Shown: positions 37,916 to 64,000 of the stretch, in pieces | Numbering within the stretch: the stretch's first letter is position 1 | Layout of the letters: each line of letters opens with the position of its first letter | DNA from: Panopea generosa | Lineage: Eukaryota > Mollusca > Bivalvia > Adapedonta > Hiatellidae | Assembly: GCA_029582155.1 (NCBI GenBank) | Contig: CM055895.1 | Span: 8,782,044 to 8,846,043 of the forward strand | Length of the DNA stretch: 64,000 nt | Reading direction: 5' to 3' | The notes under the pieces: generated by a model | What the model saw: the letters and a program-made list of their open reading frames with translations, nothing else | The model's database searches: none | What the model was told of the DNA's origin: nothing | Translations under genes and position numbers: made by a program

Positions 37916-38190
37916 GTTTCCTCATCTGACATTTTTGATATGCTGCGACTTCATTGATCATTACACATTATATTTTTGCGTTCAGCTTCAATTCTCGAAA
38001 ACTGTTCAGGTTAGAGACATAGTCCAAAGTAGTACTATTCAAAACCATGCAGCATTTTTTGGGTGACCTTAACCTCTGAGAATGAATAACTTGGCTAAAA
38101 ACATTAAGTTTTTGTCTTTTGTTCCATTTCATCAAAAACTGTTTGCCTCGAGTCGCCAAATTTGGTTAATAAATGTGTTAGGAGTAGTAC

Positions 38191-38782
38191 TAGGGGTGTG
38201 CATTGTCATTTTTTCATCTGCTATGCGTGTCGTGATTCTTCATTTTTAGAACGATACGTATCATGATACATATTGCCTGTGAAAATAAAAGGCGATACAT
38301 ATTGCAATATTTAAATCATGATGCAATGCGCATCTCATTACTGATTTTTACTGTGTTTTATGCAATCACCACAATTGTTTAATTAGGTGCATGTAATAAC
38401 TATGCTCGTAAACAACTTAAAAAAGTATCTTTATTAAAGTGAACAACAAAACTTATTACACTTTATAACTACGAGTATTAAAATAATTGTAGTGGGGTAG
38501 TACCTATCCGTAATATTTGTCACGTGTTAAGCCAGTATATATCTGAAAATTCGCCTTGTTTTTTTTTGAAACCCATTCTTTTTTTATTGTTATTTTTTAT
38601 TAGCTAGTTTTTATGTTTCATCAAATATGGAATTGGGATGCACACTATCTGACAAATGAATAGATGCATTGTAGGTCTAAAGAATCATTGCATCACGATG
38701 TATTGGAAGTTTCATTTAACACCCGATACACACTTCAGCAGAAAGGTGACTTGTGATCCATCAATAAATCGTTACACCTCTA
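38191..38782. mobile_element. hAT-like MITE
   Basis: Begins TAGGGGTGTGCATTG and ends CGTTACACCTCTA, giving TAGRGGTGTR inverted ends, with internal ATACGTATCATGATACATAT-type motifs typical of widespread hAT MITEs. Flanks AGTAGTAC and GGTAGAAC agree at 6 of 8 positions, a decayed 8-bp duplication. Confidence 0.7.
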
Positions 38783-38904
38783 GGTAGAACTGTTCAGAAC
38801 CATGCAGCTTGAACTTACCAAATCAGTTAATGGCAGAGTTACTGCCCTTGAAATAAAAAAATTGCAATATTTGACCTTGTAATTTAGCACCTGCATTTTT
38901 CATT

Positions 38905-39100
38905 TGATACCCCAGCTTGTTGCTAGTGTGTCTGGTTATCAGTGTAGGGGTTGTCAATTCGAATACCTGACCGGCCACAATCTCCGTGATAATAGATACA
39001 CAACATTGCACCTCAATATCATTCATCTCTCATTGCTGATTCAAGTAGGAAGTTATTTGTTACTTGTGGAGATGGTGTGTTTGAGTATAAATAATCAATC
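38905..39100 (+). mobile_element. SINE-A copy 2 (3'-truncated)
   Basis: Head and body match copy 1 (GGGGTTGTCAATTCGAATAC, CATTGCTGATTCAAGTAGGA) but the tail after GGAGATGGTGTG is lost. Confidence 0.65.
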
Positions 39101-39659
39101 AATTATTCGATCGTCACCAAACTTGCACAATAATTATACAGTATGACCACAATATCCCATACAAGTTCTTGAAACTGGCCACATAGGGTAATTAAATGTG
39201 AGAGTTATGTCCCTTGATTTATCAAATATTGCAAACTGTAATTCACTTTTTATACTCGGATATTTCAATAAATAAGTAGTCATAATTGTTTTCCAATTAT
39301 CACCGATAATTGTTGATATCACTGATGGTTTCAATTTCAATAACAGTATGAATTTTTCAAATTAGTATTTTTTAATGAAAAATAATAAGTGTTATTATCA
39401 TAATTTTGATTTATTTCCCCATCTTTAGTACTATAAATACTTAGGCAGTTACACATACAAATTCATAGGCAGTTTTAACATGAAAATGACAACAGCATTA
39501 ATCTGTTTTTTTTAAAAAGGAAACTGACGACAATGCAAGTAAGATTTTGCTGATAATGAAGCAGTTTCTAGAGTTGAATACAAATAAATTCCATAAAACT
39601 CTTAAACAAGATATATTCTATTTTTTTTAATTGGGTTAAGACAAAATTACTTAAATACA

Positions 39660-39885
39660 AAACACTGATTGATTGAATATTTAGCATCATTTTTATGCCA
39701 TCAAGGGCTAACAGACGATCAGTTAACCTAACCACTAGTTCCCAAGATTCTGGAAGGTTAACCAGTACTTGAGCACACCCCATCTCTGCAAGTAACTGAT
39801 AACTTTCCCACTTGAATCAGCAGTGAGAAACAAATGATAATGGGACTCAATGTGGTATATCAAACATCACGAAAAACATGTTTGT
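39660..39885 (-). mobile_element. SINE-A copy 3 (5'-truncated)
   Basis: Reverse of the SINE-A tail and body: GAATATTTAGCATCATTTTT, TAACAGACGATCAGTTAACC, then CTTGAATCAGCAGTGAG. The head is not recognisable. Confidence 0.7.
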
Positions 39886-40755
39886 CACATGTCAGAAAAA
39901 ACTAACTCCATTTGTATTAATGTACAGTAGTTAAAAACACACTGAACATTAGTTTTAGTTTGAATACAATATTCAATAAAACTCATAAACCATTATATTA
40001 TAGTTTTTACAAATATATGAAGAATTTTATAATACCCTTTGTAGTAAAGGTGTGAGACATCCAGGACCTTCCCCTGAGGCAAGCAGCAATGTGTAATAAA
40101 TGATGTATACAAGACACACAGGTGACGTACTGTTGGATTTATTATACAAACATAACATAAAATTTGTTTTTGTACCAGCTAGCTGCACCAACAGTCTGCA
40201 ACCACACTGTGTTTAAGAAAGCACTTAAAACAGGATTTGAAAATGTTTATTAAGAACAGATAAGTTCTGCATTAAAAAAGCAAACAGACATCTCTATAAT
40301 TCATGTGAACCTTAAGTTGTCCATTGCAAACCATTATATGCACACTGGATAGAACATACATCTTACATAATATGTAAATCAAGAGAAACAATAATTAAGC
40401 CTTTCAATGGTAAATAAACGGAAATATTCGAGTATTCCAAGCAAAGAGATGTTGTTATAAACAGTAACAGTTACTAGTACTTTCACTTTGTGTTTATTTG
40501 TATAACATTTCATGCTTTCTTTGATATAGTATAGGATTTATTTCATATAGCATATATACATATATAGTGTGTATTTAACAAAAAAAAGCATAAGTTATTG
40601 TGTTCCATTTTTATGTGTGTTGATAATCATTTAAAAAAATTCTGTTTGACAGATACCTTTCAGAGTAAGTATTTGTCCATTTCTGGATTTTTCAATAAAA
40701 ATATAAATAAACAAGCAAGTTTATTTGCGAATATCAGCAAACTTTGAGTAGAAAA

Positions 40756-40860
40756 CCCGTATTTTTGCAAGTAACTGACAAACTTTCTCACAAAGTTTTT
40801 GGATTGAACAAGACCTACAGGTTAGAGGTTATTGCTTTCGGCTAAAGAGGACTCTTTCAG
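40756..40860 (-). mobile_element. SINE-B fragment, copy 5
   Basis: TGCAAGTAACTGACAAACTT and CTCACAAAGTTTTTGGA match the SINE-B body reverse complement. It runs into the 150-bp tandem repeat. Confidence 0.55.
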
Positions 40861-41271
40861 GGTCTTATATATAACACAGCACATGATGTAACTTATGTTA
40901 TGTTTATACAACAGCAGTATATATGATACATCTTTTCCACTAGTCTACCTTTACAACCAGCTACTTATTATTAGTGGTTAGTGCTCTCGGCCATTGAGGA
41001 CTCTTTTAGGGTCTTATATTTAACACAGCATATGATATAACTTTATGTTATAAAAATACAAGAGCAGTATATATGATACAACTTTTCCACTAGTCTACCT
41101 TTACAACCAGCTACTTATTGTTAGAGGTTAGTGCTCTCGGCCATTGAGGACTCTTTCTGGGTCTATATATAACACAGCACATGATATAACTTTATGTTAT
41201 AATAATACAAGAGCAGTATATATGATACAACTTTTCCACTAATCTACCTTTACAATCAGGTACTGATTGTT
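40822..41271. repeat. three tandem copies of a ~150-bp unit
   Basis: Units start near 40822, 40971 and 41121 with GTTAGAGGTTAGTGCTCTCG and end in CTACCTTTACAACCAGCTAC. The unit start includes the SINE-B head flank (GGCTAAAGAGGACTCTTT), so the array captured the edge of that SINE. Confidence 0.85.
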
Positions 41272-41712
41272 AAAAGCACAAACATCAAGGAACAATTTCT
41301 TTACACTTTGTCTTTCATCATTGATTTGATTATTCACTTGTTTGACAGTCCGCGTTAGGTCAATTGTTTTAAGCATTCCTCACTGATTATTACAAACCAC
41401 ATGTATTCAGTGGATTACACCATTTTGCACATTGTAACAGGTTTATCTAGTTTAAACACTTGTGGAATTCATTTACTTTTTCACACTGTCAATAGTACAA
41501 ACAAACTGAACAAAGTTTCTGTTTTTAATGTAGTGTTGGGTGCTAGGTCTATAAAACCAAGGATGTGTTCAACAGCAAAACCTGGTTGCCTAAATTCATT
41601 GCATAATGCATTAAGCTATTGTCCACGAATGGATACTAGTATAATGTTCTCAAACGTTCACTGTCGCTGAATACAGTCCAAGTTTCCAACTGTGTCAGTG
41701 GTAAGTTTTAAA

Positions 41713-57161
<15,449 letters not shown>

Positions 57162-57559
57162 CTGAAATATAGAAGTCCAACCCCAGGTCAATACTAGTAC
57201 ATTGTAATGTTGGCATGGTTTAAATTCAAGCCCATCATGCAAGTAATGTGACCAACATGAACTCTCAAAGAACATTTAATCTTACCAGAGAACTACAATT
57301 AAGATCATTTTAATATGCCTACAACATTTACCACCATTGGCCTTTTCACTAACCTTCATAAGATTTATGTATGAACAAAATGTAAGACCTATTTTTTGCA
57401 AATTTTAAAAAGGAAAATTATTTACAAGACTTAAAAAACTTTGTAAAATGATGTAAGCAAAACAATGAATGAATTTCCTGTTGTTGTTTTTTTCAAATTT
57501 TACACTAAATAGTTTGTAAACTTATGACGTAAGTGAGCGGCAGACATCAGATATTGTTA

Positions 57560-59490
57560 TACAAATACATGACATTTATATAGTGCAAAAATTATAAAAT
57601 ATTCTATTGCGCTTCACAATTACACAACACACATTTAAAACATATACATTGAATATATTAACAGGCTTCTAGAACTTAGATTTGAACATGTATATACTTT
57701 TATTTACTATATATATATATATATATATCAATACTGTTTTATATTGCTACAGGTATTTTGTATTTAACCAGAGCACTCATTGTTCATAAAACTGACTATA
57801 CAAATGTGTTTTCAGTTTTGATCTAAAACTGGCTTCAGATTGAATGTCTTTCAGATAACTTGGTAGATTATTCCGCCATTTGGGACCAACACCGGCCATA
57901 GATCTGTCTGCTAGTTTTGTTCATCATCTAGGTATGTTAAAGTTAATGTCATCTTGTGATCGTAGTCTGTACCGTAATCGAGTAGGTACAAACATTTCCC
58001 TCAGGTATACTGGAGCTGTACCATTGATGACACGGAAAACCATTACTAAGACTTTGAACATGACTCTAGCTTTAACTGGAAGCCAGTGTAATTCTTTTAG
58101 TAGTTCCACACTTAATTGATCATAGGAAGCATTCATGACAACTCAAGCGGCACGATTTTGGACTCACTGTGGTTTGGTGATTTGATAGGCTGGAATTTCA
58201 GTAAATAAACCTTTGCAGAAGTCAATGTGGGAATGAACCAATCCATGCACTAATGATTCAGTTGACTTTTGTGTGAGATGTTTACGTATAGCTCGAAGAT
58301 TTCGTAACTGCACATGAGCTATCTGACACTTTTTTTGGATGTGATGGTCAAACTTGAGTGTATTGGTCATGATTACACCCAGGTCTCTGACATGATCGAC
58401 ACATTTTACGTCACACCCACCAACATTTACACTTGTGATGTTCAATTTCGCTAACTGTTGTCTGGATCCATATATAATTATTACAGTTTTAGACTGATTC
58501 ATTTTCAGTTTGAAGGTTGTCATCCATTTTATGATTTCATTGAGGCAACTGTTAAGTTGCTGAAGAACAGCTGTCTCGTTTTGAGCATTTCCCGATTGAA
58601 TTTTTAACGCAATCTTGTGATCATCCACATATCCATAGAGATCAGCTGGATATTTCTGCACAACTCGATTGAGAGCCGATATATACAGGGTGAAGATCAC
58701 CGGTCCGGCACAAGAACCCTGCAGAACACCGAACCTCACTAGTTCAGTGTCAGATGCTGACTAAGACTTTCATAGTTCTGTTTGTGAGATAAGATTCAAT
58801 CCATTTCAACGGAGTGCTATGAATACCAAATTCATTTTGAAGAATTCGAGTCAGTATTGGGATATCAATGGTATTGAACGCTGCACTCAAGTCGATCATG
58901 ACCACGATTGTAATTTGATTTTCATCTATGGTTTCTAAAAGATCATTATACATTTTGACCATTGCCATTTCAACCCCTTGGTATTTTCTATAGGCACTTT
59001 GATAAGCTGGGAGGAGATTGTTAGTTTCAATATGCTTATTGATTTGATAAAGCCGTTTTTCAAGAATTTTGGAGAGGAATGTTAAATTTGATACCGGATG
59101 ATAGTTTTGCAGTTCCAGCGGAAGACCTTTCTTCTTCAACAAAGGTTTAACCATGGCACTTTTCAACTCCTCAGGGAACACACCAGATAGCAGCTATCGA
59201 TTTACAATTTCTGTCACACAGGAGCAAGTTGTGAAAAATGCTCCTTTAATTTTGAAGTTGGAATCACATCAAGTTCACATGTTGTCGATTTTGATGCATA
59301 TACAAGTTTCAAAATATTATTTTTGGAGAGTGGTTTGAACGCAGTAAATGACATTGTGTTAACAGGTGGATTCGAGTAGGAAGAACCACAATTGCTGGGT
59401 GTTTCAATTGGTATATTGTCAAGATCATTTCTCAACTTGATTATTTTATCGGCAAAGTATCGTCGGAAGTCATTTGCCAAAGATACTGCA
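57560..59490 (-). mobile_element. non-LTR retroelement, RT and 3' end, degenerate
   Basis: Minus-strand pieces: FRRYFADKIIKLRNDL (59480-59410), VKPLLKKKGLPLELQNYHPV and MIDLSAAFNTID (59150-58870), GVLQGSCAGPVIFTLYIS and YGYVDDHKIAL (58735-58610), then HWLPVKARVMFKVLVMVF (58090-58030) and NNLPSYLKDIQSEASFRSKL (57880-57810). The FxDD box reads YVDD and the preceding A motif is LSAAFNTID. Frameshifts and stops break it into at least four frames. The 3' end GCACTATATAAATG is typical of the CR1/L2 group. It is 5'-truncated. Confidence 0.85.
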
Positions 59491-60345
59491 TTTGTGTGTA
59501 ATGGGAACCAAAAGTTTTATCAAATATCTGACCTCAGAGTAATTACCAAACTTTTCAGTGACATATCCTGAAATTAATATTGGTCACCATTAGTCATCTT
59601 AAAGATAATACATGAAATTCTAATTTGAATAATGCAGGTGTTACTTATTAATACACAAACGTAGCTTAAAAATATTGATATGCCATACAATTTTTGCTTT
59701 ACAGTTTTTAACTTCTGTTTTCTGAGTGCCATCTCCCAAAACTATCAGGGACCATCCTCTAATGGGTACAAACTGTCCCTGTGTAAACATGAGTATGGTA
59801 TCTTCAGTAGTCTATATAGTTGTCTTGCCATTAAACTTTAAACAAGAGAACCTTTTTGGCCCTTAACTGCTCTCCTGAATACCAAATAAAGCAATTTTTG
59901 AAGATTAAACATGCAGGATATTAATTATTAAATTAAACCAGTTACAGAAATTTTACTAAATCCTATGGTAGTTTATCTTCTGTACACAAGATCCAATAAG
60001 GAATATGGTTGCTAGAGTGCATGCAAGGTCAAATAAAGCATTTTAGTGCTTTAAGAATAATAACTCAGATATCAATTTTTTATAGCTTTTTTTTTAAAAA
60101 TTATTTATTTAATTTCAATTGTGAAACAAATTTTTGCAACTATCTATCTATCTATTGATGTGGCAACAGCATCTCGCAAGTATTATGTGCAGGTTCAAAG
60201 TGCACAGGTTTATGGACATTATGGAATTACTGATTAACACAGAAGATTAGTGAAATCTTTTACATGTACTGACTCTCCATGCAAATGAAATCAAATGCTT
60301 TAAATCCCCTCCATGCATGCTTTTACAGTAACTTGCCTGATTAAG

Positions 60346-60660
60346 GCACTGTGGGTGTGCATTTGAATTCCCCACCCCCACCCACCCATCGACAAAACCA
60401 CACCGGGAGTCAATCCAGTGGACCTCTGGGTGTTGGAGTAAGCATGTTATCCACTAGACCACCGCAACTCCATAGAAATATCAAGCAGGCATGCTCAATG
60501 TCTGCCTGGTTAGAACCAGTACTAAGCATGTGCAGATAAGATGCCTTGCTCAAGAACAGCATACATAGCCGTGGCAGAGGACTGGACAATTATCCCCCCC
60601 CCCCCCCCCTCCCAAAACCCTTGGTCTGATGCTCTACCACTGGACCATGTTCTACACACC
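60346..60660 (-). mobile_element. tRNA-like SINE fragments
   Basis: Minus strand has GGTGGTCTAGTGGATAACAT with CACTGGATTGACTCCCGG, and a second A-box-like TGGTCCAGTGGTAGAGCATC near 60618-60640. Probably two decayed tRNA-derived insertions. Confidence 0.5.
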
Positions 60661-61318
60661 ATTTTAAGAAAGTGTATCCGTATCCGGATAAAAATGCAAT
60701 AAATGTCTTAAATAAATAAATATCAAAATGGATAAATGCATCACCATATAAGTGGCATTCTCACACTGTAAATTAAAACGTGAGGGAAAGTCTGTATGTA
60801 CAGGTTAAAAACTGGATAAAAATCATCGCTTCAGTCACTGACAGCCTATTCAAACCAATATGCCACTATCCCAGACTTAAAATTTAAATGCGTCATGGTA
60901 TGGAGCGTTGACAATACTCATCTATATCATTGTAAAAGCTAACTGGGATGTTCTCCCAATAAACTCTCTGGTTTGTTAGGCCCTCTCTGGAAGCAGGTTT
61001 CACAAACAAATACGAGACGAGATGAAGGTCTTTCAGCGTGTCTGTCCTTTTGTATGGAACCTTGAAACTGGACTGGTGTCCTCTCATTGCTAGTCTACAC
61101 CTAAAGGATGGAGGTCAGGCAATGAAGGAATAGCTACCAGTAAATTAACTTCTCGATACATCATGACTGCTTTGGCCTGATGGCAGATGTGTTGAAGTGC
61201 GCATAAGCAAAAAAAAATGTCGCGTTTTTCTTAACTGGGAAAAAATATCAGATCTTTATTAATTTAGACAGTGAATTCAGCACAATTTTAGATATACATT
61301 ACATAAATCTATGGTTTT

Positions 61319-63959
61319 CCTATGTGGACTCTGTGAGCTTCCAGTAACCTGGGATCACCATGACGGACTCTGTTGTGATGGTTGTGATATCTGGCATCAC
61401 CGATCATGCATCAAACTCTGCTCAGCTATGACCTTCTAACGAAGCATTCACACATACAATGACTGTGTTGTAAATGTGACAGTGTAAACATTACCAGTTT
61501 TACATTCAAAAGTTTTGAACTCAGTACATCAATTACTTTCCAACCACTTAAATATATTGACTCATCCATAGACTTGTTTTCATCAAACAGTGTCTTCAGC
61601 CCATTGTACGCCAGCAGCCCAGCGGACAGGCCATCCAGATTCAGATGCCAACATTCATTAGCGTTAACCGAGAACACCCGGGAAATACTTCATCACTCTT
61701 CTGTGTCTCAGACAAGAAGAATCTTCGCATAATGAACATTAACTGTCGTAGCATCAAAGGCGGTAAGAGTGCAGAAATAGCAGCAGCCCTCCATTACATC
61801 AAATCAGATGTAGTATGCGGCACGGAATCCTGGCTGAAAGGAATGAAACCAGGGAAGCCAACTACCTCAGATGCAATACAGTCATGTGAAATCTTCCCAA
61901 ACCACTACAAAGCGTACAGAAATGACAGAGGCACGCTAGGTGGAAGAGTATTTGTCCTAGTACATGAGGACCTGGTTGCAGAAGAAAAGGCTGAGTTTAT
62001 TACCAAGTGCGAGGTAGAATGGGTCCAAGTGAAGCTGAAAGTGAGGAAGTCCTTGTTAATATCCTCCTTTTACATGCCACACTGAAACATGTCCGATGTC
62101 AACGACCTTCGACGATCAATAGAACTAGTTATGTCCAACAAAGAGCGTCAAACCATTATTCCGGCGATTTCAACTGCCCAGATATCAACTGGCAGAATTC
62201 CTCTGTTCGATGGGATGCCCAAGACAGAGAGGTACAGCAAGCGGTCTTAGACCTGTTCACAGTCTTTAACCTCACACAAGTGCATGACAAACCGACCAGA
62301 GATAACAACCTCCTTGACCTTATCTTCACCTCCTATCCATCACTGATTAAATCTACTGCCAACGCCCCAGGAGTATCTGACCATGATATTGTAGTTGCCG
62401 TCTCCTACACTAAATCATATTATACCAAGCAGAGACCGAGAAAGTGTTTCCTCTTCTACAAAGCCGACTGGGACGAATTAAAGACCAGTGTCACTGAAAT
62501 AACATCTTGTATACAGCATCTCTACAACAGCGAGTCATCGGTACACCAACTCTGGGACACTTTCAAGTCGGAACTTCTGGCTGCCATCCAGTCTAACATT
62601 CCATCCAAGATGAAGACATCAAACAAATCCACACCTTGGATCAAAAGAGATGTGAAGTGCCAACTTAGATGGAAGGCAAGACTGTACAAAAGAGCTTGCC
62701 AGACCAGTGACTGGAAACAGTACTGCAACTGCCAGAAGGAAACCAAAAGACTCTTGAGAAAGGCTTTTATGACACATGTTAACAACTTATCAGCGATAGA
62801 CTACAAAAGAATAACACTAAGCCCTTCTGGAACTACGTGAAAGCAAAGAAGGAAGACAATATTGGTATTGCTTCATTACGGGACCATGGCCACCTAGTTA
62901 GCGACTGCAAGGGCAAGGCAGAGATCCTAGTCAACCAGTTTGAGTTGGTGTTCACCAAAGATGACGAATCCACTCAGCCGCCACAAACTACTAACCGTGT
63001 GAACGTAGATGTACCAGCCTTAGAAATTGGAATAGACGGTGTATCGAAACTCCTGAGAAACATCAAGATCAACAAAGCAACCGGCCCTGATGAACTACCG
63101 AATCGAGTCGTACATACCTGTGCCACAGAAGCAGCACCAGCCATCACTGCCATCTTCCAATGCTCCGTGGACAATTTACAGCAGTGGGCTCAAGACTGGG
63201 GCATAAAGTTCAACGCCAAGAAATGCTACCTCCTCAGCTCCAAGAACCTGTCCAGTCACTTCTACACTATCAATGATGTGATCCTTAAACAAGTTCAAGA
63301 TAACCCATATCTGGGAATCACTATATCAGACGACCTGAAGCGGAAAACTCACATCAACAACATAGTCAAGCGAGCCAACTCTACATTAGGATTCTTCCGA
63401 CGAAACCTTAGGCACTGCCCAAAAGACTGTAGAAAGAACACTTACAGAGCGCTCATTAGATCCAAACTGGAATATGGATGCACCGTCTGGGACCCTTACC
63501 TGCAAAGTGACATCGACAAGCTTGAACGTGTCCAGAGATCAGCAGCACGCTTCATAACAAAAGACTACAGATCCCAGGAAGTAGGATGTGTCACCGACAT
63601 GCTGAGGGACCTAGAGCTACCACCATTACAGGAGAGACAATGCCACCAGAGGCTGATGCTGCCGTACAAGGTGGTGAAAGGGCACGTACCGGCTATCAAC
63701 ATTGACCATTATCTAAAACCGCTAAGACCAAAATGAACTGTCAGGGCAAAACAGTACGAGGACTTTATTCAGAAAAAAATTTGTAGAAAACAGTGTGAAC
63801 ACTAACAAAAAGTGCTTTAAATCAATATTCACAAACACATTGAATTACAATAACTCATTCTTTGTGAAAACTGCCATAGATTGGAACAAACTAAGTGACA
63901 ATTTTGTGGAAGCTGACTCCATCGAGTGTTTCAAGTCACTATTAACAAAATTGGACTAA
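61319..63959 (+). mobile_element. non-LTR retroelement with PHD finger and EEP endonuclease; RT core deleted
   Basis: Order on the plus strand: PHD finger (61319-61420: CGLCELPVTWDHHDGLCCDG, then CDIWHHRSC); EEP endonuclease from 61720 (LRIMNINCRSIKGG, SDVVCGTESWL, GDFNCPDINW, GVSDHDIVV); then linker and RT start (INKATGPDELPN, 63066-63101). At about 63155 the sequence jumps in frame from AITAIFQ to CSVDNLQQWAQDWGIKFNAK, skipping the RT palm with its catalytic FADD-type box. It then ends with YLGITISDDL, RANSTLGFFRRNLR, SKLEYGCTVWDPY and a final SIECFKSLLTKLD and TAA at 63957-63959. Breaks: stop at 62083, frameshifts near 62163 and 62810, stop at 63734. CR1-like; not active. Confidence 0.85.
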
Positions 63960-64000
63960 TGCGCATTTCTTCCCATTGAGTTAAAGCCAGCAGTGGTCAC

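Larger units (their letters stand above)
32414..41712. other. intergenic gap between convergent MELK and HAUS2
   Basis: Contains both 3' UTRs, with ends not determined. A candidate MELK polyadenylation signal AATAAA is at 33137-33142, but several others follow in this AT-rich DNA. Apart from the listed repeats, 34000-36600 and 39900-40750 show nothing recognisable. Confidence 0.5.
57162..64000. other. upstream of visible HAUS2 exons; retroelements
   Basis: Must include or precede the missing first HAUS2 exon. Two broken non-LTR elements and tRNA-like fragments occupy most of it. Nothing else was recognised at 59500-60330 or 60680-61230. Confidence 0.5.

Overview
The window is animal nuclear DNA. 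It has short coding exons with GT-AG introns, an AT-rich background, many SINEs, MITEs, non-LTR retroelements and long satellites, and no bacterial-type gene layout. Interspersed repeats carrying AGGTCAAGGTCA, V-SINE-like tails and a Mab-21/cGAS-like gene point to a mollusc, most likely a bivalve. The species cannot be read from the window.

Three host genes can be supported. (1) MELK, plus strand, coding exons from 8013 to 32413. Fifteen exons join in frame to a predicted 649-residue kinase with UBA-like and KA1 regions; this is close to the vertebrate length. (2) HAUS2, an augmin-complex subunit, minus strand, coding exons from 57161 down to a stop at 41713. Five 3' exons are visible and the first coding exon was not found. 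(3) An intronless 638-residue Mab-21 domain protein of the cGAS-like receptor type, plus strand, 46705-48621. It lies inside the 9.7-kb fourth visible intron of HAUS2 on the opposite strand. Its nucleotidyltransferase core is interrupted by about 15 copies of an octapeptide encoded by a 24-bp tandem repeat.

Layout: 1-7977 is upstream DNA with SINEs, a piggyBac-like MITE and a TAAA microsatellite. 8013-32413 is MELK; its introns hold several terminal-inverted-repeat elements, two minisatellites, SINEs and a 5'-truncated Penelope-like element with a hammerhead-type ribozyme core. 32414-41712 is the gap between the convergent MELK and HAUS2 genes, with a hAT-like MITE, a piggyBac-like MITE whose end has become a 23-bp tandem array, and SINEs. 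41713-57161 is HAUS2 with the nested Mab-21 gene, a 1.1-kb CAGA microsatellite, a 1.1-kb 42-bp minisatellite, and a pair of inverted 0.5-kb repeats. 57162-64000 holds two broken non-LTR retroelements and tRNA-like SINE fragments.

MELK and HAUS2 both act in cell division in other animals, but they are convergent neighbours and nothing in the sequence shows co-regulation. The Mab-21 gene is unrelated to them and would act in nucleic-acid sensing or a similar nucleotidyltransferase role if it is expressed. All calls come from reading the sequence; no database search or splice-aware alignment was run.
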